Assembly: GCA_900073065.1 (NCBI GenBank)
Contig: FJOG01000012.1
Coordinates: 171,126-235,125, forward strand
Source: Phialocephala subalpina
Taxonomy: Eukaryota > Ascomycota > Leotiomycetes > Helotiales > Mollisiaceae
Length of the DNA stretch: 64,000 nt
Direction of reading: 5' to 3'
Made by a program: the position numbers and the translations under genes
In this document: positions 32,676 through 42,272 of the stretch, one piece after another
Layout of the letters: each line of letters starts with the position of its first letter
How positions within the stretch are numbered: position 1 is the first letter of the stretch
The notes under the pieces: generated by a model
What the model was told of the DNA's origin: nothing
The model's input: the letters and a program-made list of their open reading frames with translations, nothing else
Database searches by the model: none

Positions 32676-34682
32676 ATGGGATGGAGAAATTTTGGAACAC
32701 AAGTTACGGACAAGCCAGCATACGACCCAACGAAGGAACCTCCGATAGGACTAGCCACTCCGCCGAATATGATCACAGAAACTGGTACGAATCCTGAGTC
32801 GAGTACAGATGTGAAGCACGAGCAGGCTGCTCCCGAATCCTTGAACTACTTATGGAGAAACGATTGGCTCAGTCGTGGAAGGGGAAAGTCCTGGTTTACG
32901 GCGTGGCGCTCTATCGATGAAGAGGAGGCAGACAATGCCCAAAATCTACCAGACAAGAGACCCGAGAATCCCAACGAAGGTTTGGACGATAGCAGAGGCC
33001 AGGATGTCGAACAATCAAGGATCATATCAGAGGCTTTCAATCATTTGCGGCAGTCTTCGACGGCAGAAAGAAACAATACCAAATCAATGCGAGCTTCTCT
33101 ATCTTTCAAGAAAGATCTTGCGAGTTTGGATGCTGGCCTGTTGCATAATCCTGCTAGTGGAACCGTCAAAATCGAGAAAGAGATTGAGCCTCAGGAGGCT
33201 AGAGATGAGGACGAGCACAATACCCAGGACGAATCTTTTGCGAACAGCGACGCAGTTGCTCAGGAGGGAGGCAGGGAGTCAGTGCTTACACCAAGGGACA
33301 AGGACGCATCAACTGTACCCCTTGACCCAGAGCTCGAAACTGCCTTCCAGAGATATCAGAAGAAGCTCGGATCTCTCCTTTTCCAGCCTTGGCGCCCTTT
33401 CACGTCCATAAATCTGGACCTGGACCCCGAAGGAGAGTATGTCGATCCTGATATGGGGCAATATGCGGAAGTGAAGCCTGAGGAGACTACCGACACAAGG
33501 GAAGAAGTCATTGCTGTGCCAGAACCACGGCTCGAAAACTCGACTATTCACGTTCTGGGTCTGGGACCTGTTGGTAAATATGTTGCCCATACTTTGGCCA
33601 GCCTCCCAGACGCCCCGCCAATCACTCTCTTAATGCATCGCCCATTAGTGATGCAACACTGGCATGACGAAGGAGCAGCTATAAGACTTGTACGGGATGG
33701 CCAATTACATGTTCAGTCTGGATTCAATATCGAGTCTGCCGCATCATTTCGAAGAGAGTACCCTGACCAAGTATTCCCTCATTTTGGGAAGAATCTCGAG
33801 CACTCGGCCGAACCTCCTGACACCGTGATCGATACCTTGATCGTCACCACAGATTCCTGGACTACCATACCCGCTTTGGAAGCAATCAAGAACCGAATAC
33901 GGCAACGAACAACCATTTGCTTCATTCAAGAGGGTTTGGGGATGGCTGAGAGAGTCAGCGCGGAAGTCTTCACGGATCCCGACAGACGGCCGACCTATAT
34001 GTTAGGTAGTATCACCCACAAGATAGCGTCAACCAAGCGGCATTTCACGATCATAGAACACAGTCCTGGGGTACTTACTTTCTCAAAGTTACCGCAACGT
34101 TCTGTCGTTAAAAGTGGCGACCTGTCTATCAGCAGGCATGACTTCAGCTGGTCTCCGCAGGCCAAACATTTAGCAGGCTCCTTGACCCGGGCTACAGATT
34201 TCAACACACAGGCTCTAGGCCACAAAAGCTTTTACAAGACCCAGCTTCAGAAGGTCGTCATGGGATGTATTATTGGACCTCTATCCGTCATGTACGATTG
34301 TTCGAACGACCAGCTCCTGTACAATTATAACGCCTCCCTTACCATGGAGCTTCTTCTGAAGGAGATCTCCGAGGTGATCTGCGCACTACCAGAGTTGAAG
34401 ACACTGGACGGCATTTATAAGAACTTCAATGCCAAGAAGTTGGAGGCGATATGCGTGTCTGCGATCGCGAAGATGGGCAAAACAGAGTCACACATGCTCC
34501 AATCCGTCCGTGCTGGGATGAGGACGAACATTGATTTTTACAATGGCTATATTGTACGGCGTGGTGCCCAATTAGGGATTCAGTGTCCCAGGAATGAGAT
34601 GATTCTGAGTATGGTAAAAGGGAAGATCGCGATGAAGAGCAGGGAATTGAATGGGTATATACCAATGATAGCGAACAGCTAG
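32676..34682 (+). CDS. Ketopantoate reductase (ApbA/PanE)-fold protein with long N-terminal extension
   Basis: Domain blocks are NSTIHVLGLGPVGKYVAHTL (GxGxxG, N-terminal ApbA), VDTLIVTTDSW-type beta strands, and the C-terminal helical domain beginning TQLQKVVMGCIIGPLSVMYD, the site of the conserved catalytic lysine region. From the first in-frame ATG at 32676 the protein has 668 residues, against about 300-350 for simple ketopantoate reductases. The extra N-terminal 290 residues are acidic and poorly ordered. The open frame extends upstream to 32451 without an ATG and encodes an Arg-rich, mitochondrial-leader-like sequence (YRRIPPNGRWLCGNLYAGRV), so a missed 5' exon is likely. The role is uncertain: a pantothenate enzyme, or one of the diverged fungal members with another mitochondrial function. 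Confidence 0.8.
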   Translation: MGWRNFGTQVTDKPAYDPTKEPPIGLATPPNMITETGTNPESSTDVKHEQAAPESLNYLWRNDWLSRGRGKSWFTAWRSIDEEEADNAQNLPDKRPENPNEGLDDSRGQDVEQSRIISEAFNHLRQSSTAERNNTKSMRASLSFKKDLASLDAGLLHNPASGTVKIEKEIEPQEARDEDEHNTQDESFANSDAVAQEGGRESVLTPRDKDASTVPLDPELETAFQRYQKKLGSLLFQPWRPFTSINLDLDPEGEYVDPDMGQYAEVKPEETTDTREEVIAVPEPRLENSTIHVLGLGPVGKYVAHTLASLPDAPPITLLMHRPLVMQHWHDEGAAIRLVRDGQLHVQSGFNIESAASFRREYPDQVFPHFGKNLEHSAEPPDTVIDTLIVTTDSWTTIPALEAIKNRIRQRTTICFIQEGLGMAERVSAEVFTDPDRRPTYMLGSITHKIASTKRHFTIIEHSPGVLTFSKLPQRSVVKSGDLSISRHDFSWSPQAKHLAGSLTRATDFNTQALGHKSFYKTQLQKVVMGCIIGPLSVMYDCSNDQLLYNYNASLTMELLLKEISEVICALPELKTLDGIYKNFNAKKLEAICVSAIAKMGKTESHMLQSVRAGMRTNIDFYNGYIVRRGAQLGIQCPRNEMILSMVKGKIAMKSRELNGYIPMIANS

Positions 34683-35154
34683 GGATGAAAGGGGGCAATC
34701 CTACTGTACGAATTGTACACTACCAATAGATGAAGGCGGGCGTTCGAGACTTGTACATTGTAGAAAGTAATCCACGTATCATTGTGGTTATCTACTCGTG
34801 ATACCCACTTCCGTCATGCAACGAGTCTCGTGTATCGCACTGGTGAGTGTTTTCTTAGCATATGTTTCACGATACCACAACGCTCTATTGAAAATTCAAA
34901 CGAGGGGAAGAAAATGGGGAAGGTGCGTCAAGTATGGGACGTTGTGGCCATTTCTTCTGCCCCTCATTCTGAGCTTCCTCTGAAAGCTCTTCATCAATCT
35001 TATATCAAATTGTCCGGCTTGTAAGGCCCCAGCCCTTCCTCTCCTTCCAACCCTAAACTGACAATCACAGCTATCTCCACCTCCGCTGCGAAGCCCCAAC
35101 CCTCCGCCCCGTCCCTTCCGCAACGCCCAAAATCAATCTCTCTCCTTCCACTAA
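34683..35154. other. Intergenic region without a gene
   Basis: The 3' flank of the reductase-fold gene is followed by sequence leading into the cyclophilin relic. No recognisable N-terminal cyclophilin exon was found here. Confidence 0.45.
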
Positions 35155-35557
35155 CAAACAAGCAAAGTCCAACAAGCCCGCATAAACGTCACACTCAACT
35201 CCGACATCGTACCCCTCACATGTCGCAATTCAAGGAGCTTTTCACGGGACAGAATGGGTATGGGAATAAGAGTTGGATGTTCCAATATGTTATGCCGAAT
35301 TTTGTGCTTCTCGTTGCTTCCCACATGTCACCAATCTAAAAGAAGACTAATAGCAACAGCTCCCACTTCCTCACCGCCACAGTCGTCATGAGCTGGGTAG
35401 ATAGCAAATATGTTGTCTTTGGGAGAGTCGTAGACGACCAGCCTCTGAATGTCATGAGCTATGAATGTCGTGAGAGCTATTGAGGCTGCTAGGTCGAATA
35501 GCGGGAAGATTGCTTAGTCGGAAGCCGACGATTACATATTGTGGGATTATTGAGTGA
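35155..35557 (+). pseudogene. Cyclophilin (peptidyl-prolyl isomerase) relic
   Basis: Pieces of the cyclophilin fold occur in the right order but in different frames. RINVTLNSDIVPLT (about 35177) matches the first strand block. After a frame change come FKELFTGQNGYGNKS and PNFVLL (35230-35310). After an intron-like remnant with GACTAAT and CAACAG comes SHFLTATVVMSWVDSKYVVF (35365-35425). A further frame change leads to NVVRAIEAARSNSGKIA, an in-frame stop, then KPTITYCGIIE and a stop at 35555-35557. The block with the catalytic Arg (normally FHRIIPNFM) reads FQYVMPNFV. Some 45 residues between PNF and the FFITT-like block are missing. Frameshifts, a stop, a deletion and loss of the active site make it a clear relic. 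The intron-like remnant suggests origin by DNA duplication rather than retroposition. Confidence 0.85.
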
Positions 35558-36165
35558 TACCTTTAGGTGCTGTGCTCGTGGAGGCGAGAGTTGAAAGGGG
35601 GCTGGGACATCACAGATGAAGAGATGCTGATTCGAATCTGCATCCAACTCAAAAAGAATAGACCTGCATGAAGCTTGGATGTGCTGATCATCTGCGTGTA
35701 CTACACTCGGCTTTTTCTGAGGTTCGAAAGCCTCAGTATCTATTTTGTGTTAGTGCACATTCCTAAGAAGTACTTTCCCATCCGAAAGCAGCAAGCGACC
35801 CCTAACCTCTTCTTTTCTCCTGCCCCAGTCGCGTAATTAAATTTACACTTGCCCGTAATTGTAACGGTATCATATGTGGCGTACCATTTACCAGTCCTGG
35901 CCGGATTCGTCTCGCTTCGCGGCTTCGAAGTCCAAAATGGTCGCATTCAACCGTTTTCTTCTCTCGCCAGCACAACTTCCCCACACAAGACGTCAAAAAC
36001 TCAATCTTTCCGAGAACGGACTTTATGTTTCCAGGTCTTATCGATCAAAAGAACAGTACATAAGAACTCCAAGATGCCCCTCCTCCTTCATAGCTTAGAT
36101 CGTATCAATGAGCTTTCCACTGAATCTTATCCTGTACTTCAAATATCTATCATCACCAACCACCA
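35558..36165. other. Intergenic region without a gene
   Basis: These 608 bp lie between the cyclophilin relic and the next start. Only short frames are present, with no conserved features. Confidence 0.45.
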
Positions 36166-37780
36166 ATGGCTTCCGCAGTCAACAAACAAAAGCTAGATAT
36201 CGTCGACGGACTCTTTGGTCCAACAGCCCCAGGTACAAAAACACCAAAATTTGGTCGCGACGAACCTGCGACGCCCCCATGGATGATCGGTAGCTCTGTT
36301 CTCCACAGAAAATGTATGAGACACACATAGGACATTGAAATGGAACACTTGCTAAGACTCAACAGTACCGCCTCCAGCACCATCAGTCCAGAACCCAATT
36401 CCCGCCGTTATCGCCGTTGTAGCTGCCAAACCTATAGTCCACGGCAGAACAGTCTTCTGGTACGCCTTGATAGGAGCTGTGCTTGCTACCACTGGCTACT
36501 ACAGCTACCCTTTGGTATCATCAACTGCTATCTTAACTGTACAAAATGTCAACGAGGGAATTAGACAGGCAATCGATGCGATAACATCCGCTCAAGATAC
36601 TTTGACACCAAGATCATCATCGCCAACACTATCGCTGGCACCAACGATAGCACCAAATGGGGTAAACTATTGTTCTCCACCCAACATTGGCAATGGATGC
36701 TTCTCCACGGTCACCAGTGGAGACAAGCCCTCCGAGCTAACAACTTCACCAGACTTTACCATTCTTCCGGTAACTGATGTAAATGAAGCAGCAAATACAT
36801 TCAAGTCTTCAGAATTGGAAATCATCCAATCGTCAACAGCAGCTCAACCTCTTTCAAGCAGTTCCGTAGCAACTAGCTCTGCATCAAAGAGTACTTTCAC
36901 AAGCCCCTCAAAAAGAATATTCGGACCAAAGATCACAGCGAAAGGCTCGAAAAGCCAGGTTCGTCTATTGACACTATACGGAAACTTGTCCAGTATCCTA
37001 CCCGAAGTTCAGATCGTAGAACTATCAAAACGCGCCGTCACGGCCAACGAATGGTTCTGGCACGGCTCAGAGGACGCACGGCGACTCAACACTCCCAATA
37101 CAGAAGCCGAGTGGCTCAACAAAGGCTTCGGTCTGCTAATGGCAAAAGATTTCCCCGAAGTCCTCAGCACATGCCTACAAATCAATAAAGAGAATTTCGT
37201 TTTCCAAACCGATATCGAGAACATCTTAGCCAATCCCGATAATCAAGCACTTGGAATAAATCTCCTAACTCTCCATGCCTCAGCACCAGGTTGGAAGAGT
37301 ATGCTTACAGAGATAGACACCGTGCTCCAAGACTTCGAGTTTGAGATCGAAGCCGCCAAGCCAATTCTCAAAAACAACGTGCGAAGGACTGAACAGAGAT
37401 GGAAGGAGGATTTGCAGAGAGAGAACAATGCAAAGTGGTTCAGAACCGACGCTTATAAAGAGGCACTGAAAAAGAGACTTGCTAAGATTGTCGACAAACT
37501 CGAGGCCTCAGTCATAATCGGTGAACATTTCCTCGATGACTTTGCAAAAGAGACTCAAGAGTTACGAACTTCGATCACTGCTGGCATCTCAATGCTTGAC
37601 GCGTTGACAAACAACAGGAAGAACGACGAGAAACTTGCGAAGAAGGGTGCAGAGGTAAACGTTGCTGTTTTGGAGAGAGCACTCGCTGAGTTCGTGGAGC
37701 AGAGGAAAATACTAGAAGCGGTACAGGTGCAGCTCGAGGAGAATGTCGCGAGCTCAGAGAGCTATAATGGGCGGAGATAA
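36166..37780 (+). CDS. Unknown fungal protein, one membrane span plus coiled-coil C-terminal half
   Basis: Two exons, 36166-36313 and 36366-37780 (intron 52 nt, GTATGA...CTAAGACTCAACAG), encode 520 residues. The start MASAVNKQKLDIVDGLFGPT has CACCA before the ATG. A hydrophobic segment at about residues 79-100 (VFWYALIGAVLATTGYYSYP) is a probable transmembrane helix. A Ser/Thr/Pro-rich linker follows (to about residue 250). The last 200 residues are charged and helical (KPILKNNVRRTEQRWKEDLQ; KKGAEVNVAVLERALAEFVE) and likely form coiled coils. No family was recognised. The layout suggests a membrane-anchored scaffold of an organelle (inference). Confidence 0.72.
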
Positions 37781-38121
37781 TGAGGCATGCTGGCATGACA
37801 AGACAATGTACTGGTGAAGGAGAGTGATGTTGTAGCTCTGGGAGGTTATTTTCATTTTGCGCACAATCATGTATGTACAAATAGATGCATCAAAACATTT
37901 CAAACTATACTGCTGTCCTCACTAGAGAATATGACTGTTTTGGACTACTCATAAACCAATGTCCTGCCCCAAAATTGCGACTTGTGGGGTTGAAAAAGTT
38001 GTGAATGAATTTTGGACATCCTCTCAGGCAGAAAGTAACAAGGCTGAAGTTCGACTGCGGGGCATATCAGGCATTTCTACCGCAACCAGCAACAGCTCAC
38101 GAACAACAACTATTTCACAAA

Positions 38122-38630
38122 ATGGACGACGACGATTTAGCACAGGTAGAACTCCCTCCTAGTACTTCCACCGCATGCGGCTGACAGTCTCCCCAGATCA
38201 GAAAAGCTCGACTCGAGCAACTCAAATCGCAAGCCGGCAGCTCAGGCGGATCCAGCAATTTCCAAGGCGGGGGATCCTCCCAAGAAGACAAACAGTGCCT
38301 CCTCTTTACCCTCTTACCAACATCTACTAACAAAACAATCACAGAGTACAAGAAAACGAAGCCCGCCAGTCTATCCTAAACCAAATCCTCGAGCCCGAAG
38401 CCGCCGACCGACTCGGACGCATCCGTCTCGTAAAAGAGTCCCGCGCTCAAGATGTCGAGAACAGATTAATTATGTTGGCACGGAGCGGACAGTTGAGATC
38501 GAAGGTTACGGAGGAGCAGTTGAAGGAGCTGTTGGGGGCGGTGGCGGAGAAGAAGGAAGAGGAGAAGATTGTGGTTAGTAGGAGGAAAGGTGGGTGGGAT
38601 GATGAAGATGATGATTTGTTTGACCTCTGA
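38122..38630 (+). CDS. PDCD5 / TFAR19-family protein
   Basis: Three exons, 38122-38145 (24 nt), 38197-38294 and 38345-38630, give 135 residues. The joined start MDDDDLAQIRKARLEQLKSQ and the core QENEARQSILNQILEPEAAD, RLGRIRLVKESRAQDVENRL and GQLRSKVTEEQLKELLGAVA are diagnostic for the DNA-binding PDCD5 family (yeast YMR074C). The tail ends in an acidic DDEDDDLFDL. Family members are small three-helix-bundle proteins linked to apoptosis and chaperone interactions, and their biochemical role in fungi is poorly known. The introns are 51 and 50 nt. Confidence 0.92.
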
Positions 38631-38822
38631 AGAGGAGAAAAGTCTGGCAGACAGGTAGGGGAAGTGACGACGGGGGCTATCGCTGGCGTTCGGGTCTCTT
38701 AAAGGACGACAAACAATACCATGGTTATCATAATGGCAAAATGCTGGTTCTGGGAAAGGAGAATATACACTTCTATGCCTGCCAAAACATCATCCCACTT
38801 GGTCGTACAACATCATACACAT

Positions 38823-39757
38823 CTAATTGATACCCAAAGTGTCACCCGCCCTTTCTTTGGCCTCCTTCTCTGCTTTCCTCCTTGCTCTATCCTTCGCCCG
38901 AATCTCTCTCAAATCAACTGGTTTCTCAATCCCCAACCTATTCCTCAGCCCCTCCACATCATTCTCCAGCTCCTCCTCCCAATAAACATTAATAACCTCT
39001 TTCGCCTTCACCCCATTCTTAACCGCCCACGGCAAATAAATCTTCCAAAACCTCTCTCTCTCCTTCTTCTTCAACGTCGTGACGGCAAACATGCTCAATC
39101 CCGTCATCGGCAACAACGTATTCGCAAACTCAAAAGCCTTCAAGGCCACTTCTCCTTCTCTCACAATCGGTAGTCCGGTCAAGGCGTGGTAGAAATCGTG
39201 ACATTCGCGGTACCGTTGCATGACATAGGCGCATTCTTCATCATCTATGTATTGTACCTCACTTCGAGTATCTGGACTCACGCCTTCTCTATCCAACCAA
39301 TCTGCATACGCACGACCCACCGTATTCTCTGGCAGTTTTCGCAGATAGTCCATTGACATTGTTTTCGAGCTTATTCGTGGACGGTCTTTTAGGATGCGTC
39401 TGCCGGTTGGGGAGGAGAGCATGGCGTCGTGGAGTCGGTAGATGAAGTATGGTGTTGCTGTTGCTTCGCCGAGGGCTGCGATCAAGTCTTCTCCGCTTTA
39501 GCATTGGAAGTATATAGTGTTGATAGATGAGAGATACCTCCACGAAAAGGATCACGTAGAGCCATGATCGCAGACCCAACAGCCAACCCAGCTTTCTCAA
39601 TCCTCGTAAGAGGGATATGGCCAGGGTAATTCGGTGGCGGGCGATTCAGAACACTGAAGTTCCTACATTGCAATGATTGTAATGAAATCGTACATGCTGC
39701 AATCAATTCCCTCGGTAGAGCCGTTCTGACTGCATTTGGACGTAGAAATAATGCCAT
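38823..39757 (-). CDS. COQ4: Ubiquinone biosynthesis protein COQ4, mitochondrial
   Basis: Exons are 39757-39538 and 39487-38823, giving 294 residues. The start is [20 protein letters not shown], a basic import leader; an upstream in-frame ATG at 39913 would add 52 unlikely residues. The splice joins ALRDPFRG to [20 protein letters not shown], exactly as in the family. The metal site HDFYHALTG with the downstream conserved Glu ([11 protein letters not shown]) is intact, as is [23 protein letters not shown]4 acts in coenzyme Q assembly on the matrix side of the inner membrane. The intron ends in GAAG rather than YAG. It is divergent from the SET gene across 221 bp. Confidence 0.95.
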
Positions 39758-39978
39758 TGTTGTGTGAAAAGAGGTTGGAAAGGAGTGGTGTTGAAAATGG
39801 TTCGAGTTCAACAAATGGTGAAGCTTGGATGATGGGCTCGGATCCGAGCCGGATTCGGACATCTCGGACCGTTCCGGTTGCAGGAGAGGAATGACTAACT
39901 TTTCAACCTCCATATTTTGGTAAAGATGAATCTCTCAAGGAAACGGTTTGTTTATGACCAATTGAGAATCAACACAAC
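39758..39978. promoter_or_regulatory. Compact bidirectional promoter, COQ4 / SET-domain gene
   Basis: Only 221 bp separate the two divergent start codons, so the genes must share promoter sequence. It contains a near-palindromic GC-rich stretch around 39838-39885 (GGATCCGAGCCGGATTCGGA...CCGTTCCGG). No TATA box is evident. Confidence 0.6.
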
Positions 39979-41543
39979 ATGGAGGATCATGAGAAGTTTA
40001 GAGAATGGGTGACGGCGGAGAAAGGGGTGAAGATCAATGGTATTACTGCTCACAAATTCGAGGGTAGAGGTGTTGGTATCATTGCAGAGAAGAGGCTTGA
40101 GGTGAGAGATATCTTCTATTGTGTTCTTGTGTTTCTCCATTAGCTTAACATCCTTGTGTAAAGTCCATTTCTCGAGTATCTATTGCTGTTTGCTCTTCCT
40201 TGCGTTGCAATTGGCTCTCTTGACAGTCTCTCTCAATACTTTCTTCTTAAGGAATGTCACGCCGAAATCCTTGCAATAAAGCCAAAGAGTCTCGAAGCTA
40301 AAGTATTGACTGTTCACGAGTGAATAGAAAGGTATACATCTCTAGAAGGGCTTTGTTTCACAGCATATGTGCTTGTTAAGTGCCGAGGCGGTCTAGAAAA
40401 ATGTATCCAAGGGACTGTGCTTCATGAGATGTTTGTGCAACACTATTAATCGATTTATCTTCTGATATCACAAAACTCGATACATAACATGTTCAAGAAG
40501 ACTAACACATCTCCCAGGCAAACACCACCATCCTTATAGTCCCCATCCCCGCCCTCCGAACCGTCCACACCCTCCCCAAATCCTTACAACCACTCGCCAA
40601 ATCTGCACCTACAATTCACGGCCTCCTCGCCCTCATGCTAGTCCTCGATACCACCCCAAAGTTCTCCCTCTGGAGCGCCGTCCTCCCCACAGATTCGGAC
40701 TTCCAATCAACCATGCCTCTCCACTACCCACCTTCACTCCAAGACCTCCTCCCCACCTCCTCGAAAACCCTCCTCGCCCACCAAAAAGAGAAACTCCTCG
40801 CCGACTGGGAATTTGCCTCTTCTCACTATCCCAAAATCCCATACGAGGATTACCTCTACGCCTGGCTCCTAGTAAACACCCGAACGTTCTACTTCGTCTC
40901 CCCCTCCCCGGGCGCCGTCACCCCCAAAAACCATGACGACTGCATGGCCCTAAACCCCTTCGCCGACTACTTCAACCACTCCTCCGTCGGCTGCCACGTC
41001 TCATTAACTACATCCGGCTACACAATCTCCACAAACCGCCTGTACTCCAAGGGCGAAGAAGTATTCATCTCTTACGGAAATCATTCGAATGATTTCTTTT
41101 TAACAGAATATGGATTTATTCTTCCTGGGGTAGAAGAAGAAGCGGGGAATGAATGGGATGAGGTTTTGCTGGATGACTATATCTTGCCTTTATTGAGTAG
41201 TGAGAAGAAGGAGAGGTTGAAGGATGCGGGGTTTTGGGGGAAGTATATTTTGGATGGGAGGGAGGTTTGTTATCGGACTCAGGTTGCATTGAGGGCTCAA
41301 TGTTTGTCGGCAAGAAAATGGCAGAGATTTGTGGATGGGAGTGATGATGGAGATGAGGACGAGGAGGCTGTGAACGAGGTGCTGCTTAAGGTCTTGAAGA
41401 GGTACAAGAAAGATGCCGACAAGACGGCTAAGCAGGTTCGAGCTATCAAGGACGGAGAGGCAAATCACCGAGACACGTTGGCTAGACGGTGGAAACAGAT
41501 TAGTAACCTTCTTCAAAGAGCGATTAATAGGATACAAAGTTGA
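39979..41543 (+). CDS. SET-domain protein methyltransferase (SETD3/6, Rubisco-LSMT type)
   Basis: Exons are 39979-40101 and 40518-41543, encoding 382 residues. The first exon supplies the start of the SET domain (GITAHKFEGRGVGIIAEKRL), which continues in exon 2 with ANTTILIVPIPAL. The catalytic signature is MALNPFADYFNHSSVGCHVS (the NH.S motif) followed by KGEEVFISYGNHSNDFFLTE, with the Tyr and the post-SET-like YGF. A helical C-terminal substrate-binding region follows. These enzymes methylate lysines of ribosomal or other cytosolic proteins. The target is not deducible here. The single intron is 416 nt, eight times the usual length in this window. Confidence 0.85.
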
Positions 41544-41590
41544 AGGCCTACCACAACTATTCCAGAAACAATAAAAAGCGTTGAACCAAA

Positions 41591-42040
41591 NNNNNNNNNN
41601 NNNNNNNNNNNNNNNNNNNNNNNNNNNNNNNNNNNNNNNNNNNNNNNNNNNNNNNNNNNNNNNNNNNNNNNNNNNNNNNNNNNNNNNNNNNNNNNNNNNN
41701 NNNNNNNNNNNNNNNNNNNNNNNNNNNNNNNNNNNNNNNNNNNNNNNNNNNNNNNNNNNNNNNNNNNNNNNNNNNNNNNNNNNNNNNNNNNNNNNNNNNN
41801 NNNNNNNNNNNNNNNNNNNNNNNNNNNNNNNNNNNNNNNNNNNNNNNNNNNNNNNNNNNNNNNNNNNNNNNNNNNNNNNNNNNNNNNNNNNNNNNNNNNN
41901 NNNNNNNNNNNNNNNNNNNNNNNNNNNNNNNNNNNNNNNNNNNNNNNNNNNNNNNNNNNNNNNNNNNNNNNNNNNNNNNNNNNNNNNNNNNNNNNNNNNN
42001 NNNNNNNNNNNNNNNNNNNNNNNNNNNNNNNNNNNNNNNN
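41591..42040. other. Assembly gap (450 N)
   Basis: This is a run of undetermined bases in the convergent region between the SET gene and MAM3. No repeat is seen at its edges. Confidence 0.95.
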
Positions 42041-42272
42041 GCAGACATTGAATCCCAACCAAAGGAAATCCGTGCTTTGCCCAACCTCGAAGTTGGGTTT
42101 GAAAAACAAATAGGTTCCGTGTCTCGTGGATAGACTCAAGCCGAAGGTGTCAGCCATCGATCCAAGTTACCTCTCAAATAACAATATTCATGCAATTCAT
42201 AATGAACAACCCCTCCTAGACTGAGTTACCATCCCAGGTTAGGCCGAAAAGAGACACCCCATCCTCCTAGTC

